Below the pieces are notes generated by a model. That model made no database searches. It was given only the letters and a program-made list of their open reading frames with translations, and was not told the DNA's origin. This document shows, piece by piece, positions 8,030 to 16,354 of a stretch of DNA of 27,420 nt (positions are counted from its first letter, which is position 1; each line of letters starts with the position of its first letter). The translations under genes were made by a program, and so were the position numbers. Origin of the DNA: CAYMRL01 sp964398985 (lineage in GTDB: Bacteria > Deinococcota > Deinococci > Deinococcales > Trueperaceae); assembly GCA_964398985.1 (NCBI GenBank), contig CAYNOS010000032.1:1-27420 (forward strand), given 5' to 3'.

Positions 8030-9171
8030 TCGGCAGCACCCGCTTCCGTCGGGAGGTCCGGTGCAGGCCTCTGTGTGGCATCCCGCCGTCCGTCGGAATG
8101 AACCCGGCGGCGCAGCCAGACATACAGGGCTTGCGCGGTGATGAGATAGAAGATCAGCGACATGATGATCGAGGCGATGCGGGGCGAGACGTCCGAGAAG
8201 AGGCTGGCAGTGTTCGCCCCCGTCTGCAGGTAGCCGTACAGCAGAGCGGCTGGGACGACGCCGAGCGGGTGAAGGCGGGCGATGAGCGCGACCGTGATGC
8301 CGTTCCAACCGAGGTCGGACGAGAAGCCGGTCAGCAGCCGACCGTGCACGCCGGTGAGTTCGAGGATCGCCGCGAGGCCCGCGAAGGCGCCGGACAAGAT
8401 CATGGCCGTGACGAAGAGCCACTTGACCGGCATCCCGGCGTAGCGGGCGAACCGCGAGTTCGCTCCGGTCATCCGCAGTTCGTAGCCGAAGGTCGTCCTG
8501 AACAGCACGAAGTGCATCAGGAGCGCGGCGGCGAGGCCCAAGAAGAAAGAGACGTTCAGCGTCGAAGGCGGCATCAACTTGGAGAGCCGGAAGGCACCGG
8601 CGAACATCGGGGTCGCCGGAAAGCCGGCGCCCGGGTCGACGAGGAAAGTGCGCAGCACGTAGTCGAAGAGCTGTATGCCGATGGCGCCGATGAGAAACGA
8701 GGTGATCACCTCGGTGGCGCCGAAGCGGGTGCGCAGCCAACCGGCGAAGCCTGCGAGCACCCCGCCTGCCACAGCGGCCGCGGCGACGGCCACAGCGATC
8801 ATCAGCGGGCTCTCCATGGGTGCGTACAACAGGACGGCCGCTCCGGCCAGGCCTCCGACGTAGACCTGCCCCTCTGCCCCGAGGTTGACGGCGCCGGCGC
8901 GGAACGCGATGACGAGGGCCAAGCCCGTGAAGATGAGCGGCGCCGACGTCTGCAGCATGTTCCCAAAGAAGAACGTGTTGCTCAGGGGTCCCCAGAAGAA
9001 CGCGCGCAGCGACGTGGCCGGATCTGCACTCGTCAGGTAGATGACGAGAACGCCGACTCCGACGGCAACTGCGACGGTGACCAGGAGGCTGAGCCCGTCC
9101 GCCAAGCGGTCGAGAGTGCGAGACTCGAGCCGACGCTTATCGTGCCCTGTGCCGCTCCCGTCTCGACTCAC
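8026..9171 (-). CDS. BMP-type (nucleoside/sugar) ABC transporter permease, first subunit
   Basis: A 381-residue multi-pass permease (NupP/YufP-like, BPD_transp_2). After a charged tail of about 25 residues come around eight to ten membrane segments; the hallmark FRAGAVNLGAEGQVYVGG near residues 90-107 corresponds to the NIGxEGQ motif of this subunit, and TFGYELRMTGANSRFARYAGM is the coupling helix region. GTG at 9171 overlaps the ATPase stop as GTGA, and its own TGA overlaps the next permease in the same way, so ATPase, permease 1 and permease 2 are translationally coupled. It should heterodimerise with permease 2 in the cytoplasmic membrane. The C-terminal tail of about 25 charged residues is slightly long for the family. 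Confidence 0.92.
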   Translation of the reverse strand: MSRDGSGTGHDKRRLESRTLDRLADGLSLLVTVAVAVGVGVLVIYLTSADPATSLRAFFWGPLSNTFFFGNMLQTSAPLIFTGLALVIAFRAGAVNLGAEGQVYVGGLAGAAVLLYAPMESPLMIAVAVAAAAVAGGVLAGFAGWLRTRFGATEVITSFLIGAIGIQLFDYVLRTFLVDPGAGFPATPMFAGAFRLSKLMPPSTLNVSFFLGLAAALLMHFVLFRTTFGYELRMTGANSRFARYAGMPVKWLFVTAMILSGAFAGLAAILELTGVHGRLLTGFSSDLGWNGITVALIARLHPLGVVPAALLYGYLQTGANTASLFSDVSPRIASIIMSLIFYLITAQALYVWLRRRVHSDGRRDATQRPAPDLPTEAGAAE

Positions 9172-10682
9172 GCCGCCGCCCCATGGAGCATGTAGGCGCC
9201 GAGCTGTTCCTTGCTTGCCTCGCCCCGCCCGGGTACGACCGCTGCGATGGCCCCTCCGTAGAGTACGGCGATGCGATCCGATAGCGACAGAATCTCGTCC
9301 AGGTCGGTCGAGATGAGAAGCACGGCGCAGCCGTCGTCGCGGAAGCGCCTGAGGAGCGCGTGAATGAACTCGACGCCGCGGATGTCGATGCCGCGTGTCG
9401 GCATGGACACGACCAGTGCGGTGGGCCGCTCGGCGCCCAGTTCGCGGCTGAGTATCAGCTTCTGGATGTTGCCGCCAGAGAGGCTGGTGACAGGCATCCA
9501 GTGCGCCGGCGACCTGACGTCGAAGCGCCTGAACGCCTCGTCGAGCGACTCGCGTAACTGCCGGCGGCGCAGCACGCCGCCGGTCGAGTGCTGTCTGTAG
9601 TGCCGTGAGATGGCGTTGTCAAACACCGATGCGCTCGGGGCGCAACCCCAAACCATCCTGTCGCCGGGTATGTAAGCGAGGCCGCGGTGCCGGCGAAGCC
9701 TGGCGGAGCAGTTGGTCACATCGTGACCGTCGAGTGACACCGTTCCCGATGTCGGTCTGAGGAGGCCGCCCAGTACCTGCTCGAGCTCGAACTGACCGTT
9801 GCCTTCGACGCCGGCAACGCCGACTATCTCGCCGACGTGCACGGTGAGGTCGATGTCCCTGAGCAGCGGCTTGCCGGCTGGTCCGTCAAGGGATAGGCCG
9901 GCGATCTCCAGCGCGGGGCGGTCCGGGTCACCGTAGACGCGCTGGCCAACCGTGTCGATGTCCTCGCCGACCATCAGGCGCACGAGCTCGGCCTTGGAGG
10001 TGTCGGCGCAGCAGCGCGAGGCAACGACTCGTCCCTTGCGGAGGACCGTGACGTCATCGGCGATCTCCAGGATCTCCTCGAGCTTGTGGGCTATCACGAT
10101 GACGGTGTAGCCCTCGGTGATCAGGCGGCGTATGCCCTTGAAGAGCTTCGCGACCTCCTGCGGGGTGAGGACCGCCGTCGGCTCGTCGAGGATCAGGAGC
10201 TCGATGTCGCGGCGCAACGCCTTGAGGATCTCGACTCGCTGCTGCTCGCCGATGGACAGCTCGCCCAGGCGCCTGCGCGGGTCGAGTGGCATGCCGTAGC
10301 GCTCGGACAGCTCGCGCGTCTCGCTGACCGCTCGCGCCGCGTCGAGGCGCAGGGGGCTGCCTGGCTCGGCGCCGAGGATGATGTTCTCGGCCACCGTGAG
10401 CGAAGGGAACAGCATGAAGTGCTGGTGAACCATGCCGATCCCCTGCGCGTCGGCATCGCGCGGCGAGGAGGGCTGATAGGGGCGGCCCTTGAACTCGATG
10501 CTGCCGGAGTCGAAGGGGACGAGGCCTGCCAGCACCTTGGCCAGAGTGCTCTTACCGGCCCCGTTCTCGCCGATGATCGCGTGGACGCGACCCTTGGTGA
10601 CCGAGAGGCTGACGCCATCGAGGGCCTTGACGGTGTCGTCATAGGTCTTGTGAAGAGAGGTTACCTGCAGATAATCGGTCAC
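9168..10682 (-). CDS. dual-domain ABC importer ATPase (BMP/RbsA type)
   Basis: A 504-residue ATPase with two fused nucleotide-binding domains, as in NupO/RbsA/MglA proteins that energise sugar and nucleoside importers. Domain 1 is intact: Walker A GENGAGKS at 38-45, Q-loop Gln87 in MVHQHFM, signature LSIGEQ at 142-147 and Walker B ELLILDEPTA from 161. Domain 2 has the usual degenerate P-loop of this family (GVEGNGQFELEQ), a normal LSGGNIQK signature and the family-typical ALVVSMPTRGID in place of Walker B. One catalytic and one structural site are therefore expected. GTG at 10682 has GGAG six bases upstream. The gene is 75 bases after the binding-protein gene, with a strong hairpin in that space, and overlaps the first permease by four bases. 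Confidence 0.95.
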   Translation of the reverse strand: MTDYLQVTSLHKTYDDTVKALDGVSLSVTKGRVHAIIGENGAGKSTLAKVLAGLVPFDSGSIEFKGRPYQPSSPRDADAQGIGMVHQHFMLFPSLTVAENIILGAEPGSPLRLDAARAVSETRELSERYGMPLDPRRRLGELSIGEQQRVEILKALRRDIELLILDEPTAVLTPQEVAKLFKGIRRLITEGYTVIVIAHKLEEILEIADDVTVLRKGRVVASRCCADTSKAELVRLMVGEDIDTVGQRVYGDPDRPALEIAGLSLDGPAGKPLLRDIDLTVHVGEIVGVAGVEGNGQFELEQVLGGLLRPTSGTVSLDGHDVTNCSARLRRHRGLAYIPGDRMVWGCAPSASVFDNAISRHYRQHSTGGVLRRRQLRESLDEAFRRFDVRSPAHWMPVTSLSGGNIQKLILSRELGAERPTALVVSMPTRGIDIRGVEFIHALLRRFRDDGCAVLLISTDLDEILSLSDRIAVLYGGAIAAVVPGRGEASKEQLGAYMLHGAAA

Positions 10683-10719
10683 GTCGCGCTCCAGGGCGAG
10701 CGGCCCCTCGTACCGAGAG

Positions 10720-10748
10720 CGTGGTGGCGGCGCTTGGCCGCCACCACG
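10720..10748. terminator. strong hairpin between binding protein and ATPase genes
   Basis: CGTGGTGGCGGC (10720-10731), loop GCTTG, GCCGCCACCACG (10737-10748): a perfect 12-bp GC-rich stem ten bases after the binding-protein stop. There is no T-tract, so it is more likely a partial terminator or 3'-end stabiliser that leaves more binding-protein mRNA than downstream ATPase/permease mRNA, a common arrangement in ABC importer operons. Confidence 0.65.
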
Positions 10749-10757
10749 CGTCGGGCC

Positions 10758-11786
10758 TCAGTCGTTGAGCTCCGCCTGGAGCAGGGACAGGTAGTCGATC
10801 GAGCCGGATTCGATGCCGGAGACGACCTCGCTCATGCGCTCTCTGATCTCGGCGGGCACGTGCTCCTCGTAGAGCGCGTCTTCCGCGAGGGAGATGGCGC
10901 CTTCCCGAACGCCTGCGGTCTCAGTGGTGCCGTAGGGCAGTTCGCCTGCGATGGCGCGCTCGACCGCGGAGTAGATCGAGTTGTCGAGACGCTTCAGCAC
11001 GCTGGCGAGGATCACGCCGGGCTGCTGGGCGTTCTGGTTGGTGTTCACCGCCACCGCGTAGGCGCCTGATTCGGCCGCCGCGCGGTGCACGCCGGGGTCG
11101 CCGCCGCCGGTGATGGACATGATGGCGGTGGCGCCGCGGTTGTACATGTTCAGCGCGAGATCACGGGCGCGGTTGGGGTTGTTCCAGTCGCCGATCGCTG
11201 CGAACATCACCTCGACGTCCGGGTTCACGTAGTGGGCGCCGGCCTCGTAGCCGGGGAGGATCTTCTCGTCCATGGCCGGGTACGGCGTGCCGGCGAGGAG
11301 GCCGATCGTCGGCTGGCCGGTATTGCGGCTGGTGGCATCGTGACTGGCCAGGAGGCCTGCGAACGCCCCGCCCAGGAACCCGAGCGCCTCATCCGAGTAG
11401 ACCAGCGAGTAGACGTTGGCGAGGCCCGGTGCCTGCGAGTCGAGTAGGGCGAACTTCTGGTTCGGGAACATCGCCGAGACCGTGCCCAGGATCTGGGGCA
11501 TGCCGTCGGTGAAGGTGATGATCAGCTCGTACTGGCCGGTCGCTGCCAGGGCGACGATGCTGCTTTCCCAGTTGGAGGCGTCGCCGCCCTCGACCACGCG
11601 GATGGTGACGTTGTCGAACTCGGCGTCGACCCGTTCGACACCGGCCGTGATGGGCGGCTCGAGCGGGTTGCCGCCGAGCTCGCCGGGGAAGTGGACGGCC
11701 ACGTCGAACGCGTCCTGCGCGAGGGCCGAACCAAGGGTCAGGGCGAGCAGGCTGGCCAGGAGTGCCGACTTGATGCGGAGGTGCAT
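10758..11786 (-). CDS. BMP family ABC transporter substrate-binding protein
   Basis: A 342-residue exported binding protein. Residues 1-23 are a signal peptide (MHLRIK start, Leu/Ala core, SALA/Q cleavage). No lipobox cysteine is visible, so it is likely a soluble periplasmic protein rather than a lipoprotein. The mature part follows the BMP/PnrA fold: ELIITFTDGMPQILGTVSAMFPNQKFALLDS and LGFLGGAFAGLLAS, then a GLLAGTPYPAMDEKILPGYEAGAHYVNPDVEV strand-helix unit and VNTNQNAQQPGVILASVLKRLDNSIY. BMP proteins classically bind nucleosides, but relatives in catabolic clusters bind other polar compounds, so the ligand is open. An AGGAG lies just upstream of the ATG. It is followed by its ATPase and two permeases and preceded by the FGGY kinase, 82 bases away. 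Confidence 0.92.
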   Translation of the reverse strand: MHLRIKSALLASLLALTLGSALAQDAFDVAVHFPGELGGNPLEPPITAGVERVDAEFDNVTIRVVEGGDASNWESSIVALAATGQYELIITFTDGMPQILGTVSAMFPNQKFALLDSQAPGLANVYSLVYSDEALGFLGGAFAGLLASHDATSRNTGQPTIGLLAGTPYPAMDEKILPGYEAGAHYVNPDVEVMFAAIGDWNNPNRARDLALNMYNRGATAIMSITGGGDPGVHRAAAESGAYAVAVNTNQNAQQPGVILASVLKRLDNSIYSAVERAIAGELPYGTTETAGVREGAISLAEDALYEEHVPAEIRERMSEVVSGIESGSIDYLSLLQAELND

Positions 11787-11868
11787 GTGGGGGCTCCTAT
11801 CTTGGAGGTCGTGTCCCGCGTTTCGGGCTCGGTCGCTGAGCAGGCTGACGACAGGGGAAGCGGCGTGT

Positions 11869-13332
11869 TCACCGCGCCCTCCTTGGTTCCGCCAGGCTGG
11901 CGAACGTCCCGCGCAGGCTCTCGTAGAGCTCGAGGAAGTGCGGGTAGATGTCGTCGTAGACGGCTCTGTTCTTCTCGTTGGGTTCGATCACCTCCGTATA
12001 GCTGACCATCTCCTTCGATACCTTCGAGAGCGAGTCGCCGGTGGCCGCGGCGCGAGCGAGAATCGCCGCGCCCAGGACTCCGGATGACTTCATCGCTGCC
12101 ACTTTGACGGGAAGGCCGGTCACGTCGGCCTTGATGTGATTCCAGAGCTGTGCGTTGGCAGTGCCGCCGGTCGCCACGATCTCGCGTACCTCGCCGCCGA
12201 CTTCGCTGAGGACGTCAGTGACGCGCCTGAGGCCGAACGCGACGCTCTCGAGAAGCGCCCTGCCCATGTGCGCTCCGGTGTGGTCGTGGCGCAACCCGAG
12301 GAAGACTCCGCGGGCGTTCGGATCGTAGATCGGGGTTCTCTCGCCCATGAAGTACGGCAGCGCAAGCAGGCCCGCTGCTCCGGCAGGACAGGCTTCCATG
12401 TCGCGAAGGAACGACTCGCGGCTGCCGTTGCAGCCCAGCTGCCTTACGGCCCAGTCGAGTAGGCCACCGCTGTTCGACATGGCCCCTCCCACGACCCAGC
12501 CCGAGCCGAACGGGCTGGGGATCCCGAAGACGCGATGCCTGGGGTCGTCAAGAGGACCATCCCAGGCCAGCGACGCGCCCTCAGACGTTCCCCCTATGTT
12601 GCAGAGCGTACCGGCTCGACTGAGGTCGACCCCGATCCAATGGGCGAAGGCGTCGACGATCCCGCCGACTACCATCACGTCGGGTGCGAGGCCGAGTTGG
12701 GCGGCCATGCCCGGCTCGACATGCCCGATGAGGTCACCGGGCGAGAGCATCACGTCGGGGAAGCGGTCAAGGTCCAGTTCGGCAGAGGAGAGCTGTTCGG
12801 AGGTCCAGGGTTCGATGCCGTCGATGGGTCGCACCGTCACCGCCCGGCCCGTGAGCCGGAACGGCAGGTAGTCGACGGCCTGCATGAACCAACGTGTCTG
12901 CTGGTAGACCTCGGGCTCGTGATTCCTCACCCACACGATGCGCGGGAGCGCCTCGAAGTCGACGTTGACTTGGCCGCGCCCAAACCGCTCGGTGAGCCAG
13001 CGCGCTTCGAGGGCGGCGCGCCTGTCTGCCCAGGTGATGGCGGGCCTCAAAGCAGTTCCGTCCGCGGCCACGGGCACGACGGTCGGTGACTGAGCGGCGA
13101 CGCTGATGGCTCGCACCCTGCTCAGGTCGACCTCGGACCTGATCTGCTGGAGCGACGCCAGGAAGCCATCCCACCAAGCGTTCGCGTCCTGCTCGGCCCA
13201 CCCCGTCATGGGAGTGTGGAGCTGGTACCCCGCCTGACCCAAGCCGAAGCATTCGCCGGCGGCGTCGAACACGCCCAGCTTGAGTGCCGTCGTGCCGAGG
13301 TCGACGCCCAGGTACAGGTCGTCCCGGTTCAT
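11869..13332 (-). CDS. FGGY-family carbohydrate kinase (xylulokinase-like)
   Basis: A 487-residue cytoplasmic sugar kinase of normal family length. The N-terminal phosphate-binding motif GVDLGTTALKLGVFD is at 9-23, the probable catalytic base Asp227 sits in VVGGIVDAFAHW, and the C-terminal half has YFMGERTPIYDPNARGVFLGL and the adenosine-binding ATGGTANAQLWNHIKADVTGLPV, all as in xylulokinase-type FGGY enzymes (COG1070). It should transfer phosphate from ATP to a keto-sugar or polyol. Being next to an LsrF/DhnA-type aldolase and a dehydrogenase suggests that it makes the aldolase substrate, a ketose phosphate. Xylulose, ribulose, a deoxy-ketose or an AI-2-like furanone are all possible from the sequence. 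ATG at 13332; the EamA transporter gene ends 37 bases upstream. Confidence 0.92.
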   Translation of the reverse strand: MNRDDLYLGVDLGTTALKLGVFDAAGECFGLGQAGYQLHTPMTGWAEQDANAWWDGFLASLQQIRSEVDLSRVRAISVAAQSPTVVPVAADGTALRPAITWADRRAALEARWLTERFGRGQVNVDFEALPRIVWVRNHEPEVYQQTRWFMQAVDYLPFRLTGRAVTVRPIDGIEPWTSEQLSSAELDLDRFPDVMLSPGDLIGHVEPGMAAQLGLAPDVMVVGGIVDAFAHWIGVDLSRAGTLCNIGGTSEGASLAWDGPLDDPRHRVFGIPSPFGSGWVVGGAMSNSGGLLDWAVRQLGCNGSRESFLRDMEACPAGAAGLLALPYFMGERTPIYDPNARGVFLGLRHDHTGAHMGRALLESVAFGLRRVTDVLSEVGGEVREIVATGGTANAQLWNHIKADVTGLPVKVAAMKSSGVLGAAILARAAATGDSLSKVSKEMVSYTEVIEPNEKNRAVYDDIYPHFLELYESLRGTFASLAEPRRAR

Positions 13333-13369
13333 GCGCAGGGACCCTTCGCGCCCCGCTGACCCGCTCCAG

Positions 13370-14320
13370 TCATCGGCCGGACCCCTTCTTGTTCATGAGT
13401 TGGAAGGCCGCCACTCCAGCACTGGTCACCGCGATCCCCACCCACATCTGGGTGTTGATGAACTCTCCGAGCAACAAGGCGCCTCCCAGTGCCGTGAGCA
13501 GTGGCGTGAGGCCATTGAGTACGTACACGGTCGCGGCCGGCAAGAGCCGCATCGCGTTGAACATCGAGTACACGGCGACGACGCCGCCGAAGACGCCGCT
13601 GGCGAGCAGCGCGCCGAGGTCGCTGGTGGTGATCGAGCTGTATACGTCGAACTGGCCGGACACCAGGAGGAACGCGAGGCTCGCCAACAGCGACGTGCCG
13701 TAGTTGACCGTGATGCCCGTGCTCCGGTCCACGCCGCGCTGCTGTCCGTAACGCCAGATGACGCCGGAGAGACTCCAACCGAGAGCCGGCACGAGGGCCA
13801 GCAGCAGCGCCCAGTGCCAGTCGGGCGAGACGGGCACGCCGCGACTCTGACCGAACGCGAGCACCACGAGGCCCGCGAGGGTGATGACGACCCCGATCAT
13901 CATCCTGGGCGTCAGGCGCTCTCCCAAGATGAGGGCCCCGAACAGGGCGCCCCACAGGATCTGGGTCTGTATGACAGGGACGGCGATGTTGATCCCGCCC
14001 AAGTTCAGCGCAAAGAAGAACGCGAACGTGCCGATGACCGATGCGATACCGCTGCCGATGAAGGGCAGCAGCCGCCGGCCCATGTACTCCTGCCTGCCGG
14101 GCACGAGCTGCCGGTAGTGCCGGCCGCGCAGGAGTAGCACGATGCCGAGGATGAAGCCGGGCAGGTCGCGAAGAATCGGCGCCGCCAGCGGGTTTCCGGT
14201 CACGACGGCCGCGCGCCCGAACAGGTTGGCGCCGGTGTACCCGAGGACGGCACCGAGCGCCCACAGCTCGCCCTCGGCCTTCTGCGGCCCGGTACTCGTG
14301 GTGCTGGAAGCGTCCGTCAT
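13370..14320 (-). CDS. EamA/DMT family transporter
   Basis: A 316-residue polytopic membrane protein with about ten hydrophobic segments in two EamA repeats (roughly residues 20-155 and 170-305), the drug/metabolite transporter pattern. The repeat ends FFALNLGGINIAVPVIQTQILWGALFGALILGERLTPRM and PAATVYVLNGLTPLLTALGGALLLGEFINTQMW are the paired conserved helices. The frame stays open to 14497, but the start at 14320 is chosen because it has AGGGAG just upstream and avoids overlap with the aldolase gene. Within the catabolic cluster it could be a second uptake route or an exporter of a pathway intermediate; the direction and substrate cannot be read from the sequence. Confidence 0.85.
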   Translation of the reverse strand: MTDASSTTSTGPQKAEGELWALGAVLGYTGANLFGRAAVVTGNPLAAPILRDLPGFILGIVLLLRGRHYRQLVPGRQEYMGRRLLPFIGSGIASVIGTFAFFFALNLGGINIAVPVIQTQILWGALFGALILGERLTPRMMIGVVITLAGLVVLAFGQSRGVPVSPDWHWALLLALVPALGWSLSGVIWRYGQQRGVDRSTGITVNYGTSLLASLAFLLVSGQFDVYSSITTSDLGALLASGVFGGVVAVYSMFNAMRLLPAATVYVLNGLTPLLTALGGALLLGEFINTQMWVGIAVTSAGVAAFQLMNKKGSGR

Positions 14321-14391
14321 CGTCTCCCTGACTGAAACTACAAGGTCGGGGTCCCCAGTCGGCTGGTCGTCAGCTCGGCTGAGGCACCGCC

Positions 14392-15189
14392 TTATGCGGC
14401 GCTCTTCAGCTCGCCAAGAGCTTCCTTGGGCGAAGCGTTCTCGTGGATGATCACGGACAGGGCGCGCACGATGCCTGAGACGTTGGGATGCTGCCACACG
14501 TTGCGTCCCACGGCGACCCCTGCCCCGCCGGCCTGCAGCGAGTCGTAGACCATCGTGAGGAGCTCCTCCTCAGACTCCTTGCGGCTGCCGCCGAGCACCA
14601 CGACCGGGGCGTACACGCCGCGCGTGAGCTGTCCGAAGGACTCTCTGTCGCCCGTGTAGATGGTCTTGATGATGTCGGCGCCGAGCTCGACGCCTATGCG
14701 AGCGGCCAACGTCACGTTCTCGGCGGTGTGCATCGACGGGTTGAAAGCGCCGGGCATCATCTCCGCCAGGACCGGCATGTTCCACTGGAGGCCGGAGTTC
14801 GCGAGCGCGGCGATGTTGTGGAGGGTCTGGCCACTGTTGATGCCAGGGAACCCCATGCATGCGACCGCGTCCGCGTTGAGGCGGAGCGCGTTCTCGACGC
14901 TGTTGCGCGTCTGGAACTCGTAGGTCTTGTCAAGGCCGGAACCGGACCCGTCGGCGCGGAGTATGAGGCTCATGTCGCCGATGTTGCTCGCGAACGTGTC
15001 GGCGATCCCGAAGTTCGTGAGGAGAGCGTCTGCGCCGGCCTCGCGGATCTGGTCGATGATCCTGCCGGGGTCGGCCGCCTCTGGCAGCACGTTCATGTAG
15101 GAGCCGTGGTCCATGGCCACGATAAGGGCGCGGCCGTCCTGCCGGAAGATGCTCTGCATCCTGCGCTTCTGGGTGATCTTCGTGTGCAC
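14392..15189 (-). CDS. class I aldolase of the LsrF/DhnA (COG1830) family
   Basis: A 265-residue TIM-barrel enzyme forming a Schiff base. GRALIVAMDHGSYMNVLP is the N-terminal barrel strand. The likely catalytic lysine is in GADIIKTIYTGDRESFGQL, and the phosphate-binding end VVVLGGSRKESEEELL followed by GAGVAVGRNVWQHPN closely follows LsrF (IIKTYY, VIAGGKK, GRNIFQ). The family includes archaeal-type fructose-bisphosphate aldolases, DhnA-type enzymes and LsrF, which handles the phosphorylated AI-2 breakdown product. Here it probably cleaves a ketose phosphate made by the cluster's kinase. The start is GTG at 15189, because GGAGG at 15199-15195 precedes it by five bases; an earlier TTG at 15201 overlaps that site. 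It is followed by the EamA transporter and preceded by the dehydrogenase. Confidence 0.9.
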   Translation of the reverse strand: MHTKITQKRRMQSIFRQDGRALIVAMDHGSYMNVLPEAADPGRIIDQIREAGADALLTNFGIADTFASNIGDMSLILRADGSGSGLDKTYEFQTRNSVENALRLNADAVACMGFPGINSGQTLHNIAALANSGLQWNMPVLAEMMPGAFNPSMHTAENVTLAARIGVELGADIIKTIYTGDRESFGQLTRGVYAPVVVLGGSRKESEEELLTMVYDSLQAGGAGVAVGRNVWQHPNVSGIVRALSVIIHENASPKEALGELKSAA

Positions 15190-15194
15190 GTATA

Positions 15195-15199
15195 CCTCC
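15195..15199 (-). promoter_or_regulatory. ribosome binding site deciding the aldolase start
   Basis: A perfect GGAGG five bases before GTG 15189. Using the upstream TTG at 15201 would place this site inside the coding sequence. Confidence 0.75.
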
Positions 15200-15286
15200 A
15201 AGGTACTTGTTCTGTTCGTAAGGTTTGTGGTTAGCGGGCCGGGGCTGGTCGCCGCCGCTGTCGCTGGTGGACGATCCGCCGGTGGG

Positions 15287-16354
15287 TCACGCTTCCATGT
15301 TGACGACGACGCGCTGAACGGCTCCCGACGGCACGCCGCGTTCGAGCTCCTTGGGCAGTTCCTCTAAGGGAATCTGGCGCGACACGATCGGCTCGAGCTG
15401 TTCCTTGAGCTTGGGAAGCAGCGCGGAGGCCTTGCGCACATCGGCGCGCGTCCTCGACTCCGTGCCGTCGATGCGGATCTCGTTGTAGTGGACTCGGTTC
15501 CAGTCGAGTTGGAACTTCGCGGGCGGGTGCGTGGACCCGTAGAGCACGACCGTCGAGTACTTGCCGGCCATCGCTATCGCCTGCTCGGCCGCAGCGGGGA
15601 CGCCGGCGGTGACGAACACGGCGTTGACACCGCGTCCGTCCGAGAGCTCCTTGGCCGCCGCGACAGGGTCGCCGTCGGTGGGGTCGACGACCATGTCGAC
15701 GCCGAGCTTGTCGGTCGCGAATGCCAAGCGCTCGCGGTCCGAGTCGCTGACGAGGACCTTGCACCCTTGGAGACGGGCGAGGACGGCGTGGAGCGAGCCC
15801 ATGGTCCCGGCGCCGATGATCGCGACGGTGTCGCCGAGCGTCACGGTCGTCTTCGAGAAGGAGTGGAGGACGCATCCGATCGGTTCGGACAGCGCGACGA
15901 TGTGGTGCGGAACGTCGTCGTCGACCTTGAAGACCTTGGCGGGGTCGACGGAGATGTACTCACCAAACCCGCCGCCGATGATGTGGTGACCCTGCCACAT
16001 GAGGCCCTCGGAATAGAGGCGCTCGCACTGGTTGTCCCAGCCGCGCACGCAGTAGTAGCAGCGGCCGCAGCGGAACACCAGATCCAGTGCGACCTTGTCG
16101 CCAGGCCGCAGCCCCGTGGAAGCAGGGGCGTCCTCGACCACTCCTGCCACTTCATGGCCCGCGATGGATGGCATGGGGACCCTCGACTGCAGCCCGGAGT
16201 AGATCCGCCGCTCGAAGGTGCAGATGCCTGTACGGGTGACTCTGACGAGAACCTTGTCAGGTTGGGGTGCGGGCCGCTCGAGGCGGTTCACCTTGATGTC
16301 GCGGGCGCCGTGGAAGACGGCGACCCTCATCGTGGTGCTCATTGTGTTGCTCAC
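15287..16354 (-). CDS. zinc-dependent medium-chain dehydrogenase (sorbitol/threonine dehydrogenase type)
   Basis: A 355-residue MDR-superfamily NAD(P)-dependent dehydrogenase that interconverts an alcohol and a ketone. Catalytic zinc ligands: Cys45 in RTGICTFE, His67-Glu68 in AGHEVAG and Glu157 in LSEPIGC. Structural zinc: Cys96, 99, 102 and 110. The Rossmann glycine motif GAGTMG is at 181-186, followed by an acidic residue in VLVSDSDRERL, which favours NAD over NADP. The likely role in the cluster is oxidation of a polyol or sugar hydroxyl to the keto form taken by the kinase. GTG at 16354 overlaps the regulator's stop as GTGA, so the two are coupled; two in-frame ATGs just downstream are possible alternatives. 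Confidence 0.92.
   Translation of the reverse strand: MSNTMSTTMRVAVFHGARDIKVNRLERPAPQPDKVLVRVTRTGICTFERRIYSGLQSRVPMPSIAGHEVAGVVEDAPASTGLRPGDKVALDLVFRCGRCYYCVRGWDNQCERLYSEGLMWQGHHIIGGGFGEYISVDPAKVFKVDDDVPHHIVALSEPIGCVLHSFSKTTVTLGDTVAIIGAGTMGSLHAVLARLQGCKVLVSDSDRERLAFATDKLGVDMVVDPTDGDPVAAAKELSDGRGVNAVFVTAGVPAAAEQAIAMAGKYSTVVLYGSTHPPAKFQLDWNRVHYNEIRIDGTESRTRADVRKASALLPKLKEQLEPIVSRQIPLEELPKELERGVPSGAVQRVVVNMEA

Noticed and set aside
8030..8740. Extended N-terminus for the second permease
   Set aside because: The added part overlaps the first permease in another frame and is low-complexity Arg/Ala/His; GTG 8029 gives a normal family length.
8098..9195. Long rightward open frame opposite the first BMP-type permease
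   Set aside because: Its composition (Glu/Arg/Gly/His-rich, no motif) is that of an antisense frame; the minus strand encodes a clear permease with family hallmarks.
14321..14497. Longer start for the EamA transporter
   Set aside because: It would overlap the aldolase 3' end and add an Arg-rich, non-membrane tail, while the ATG at 14320 has its own AGGGAG.
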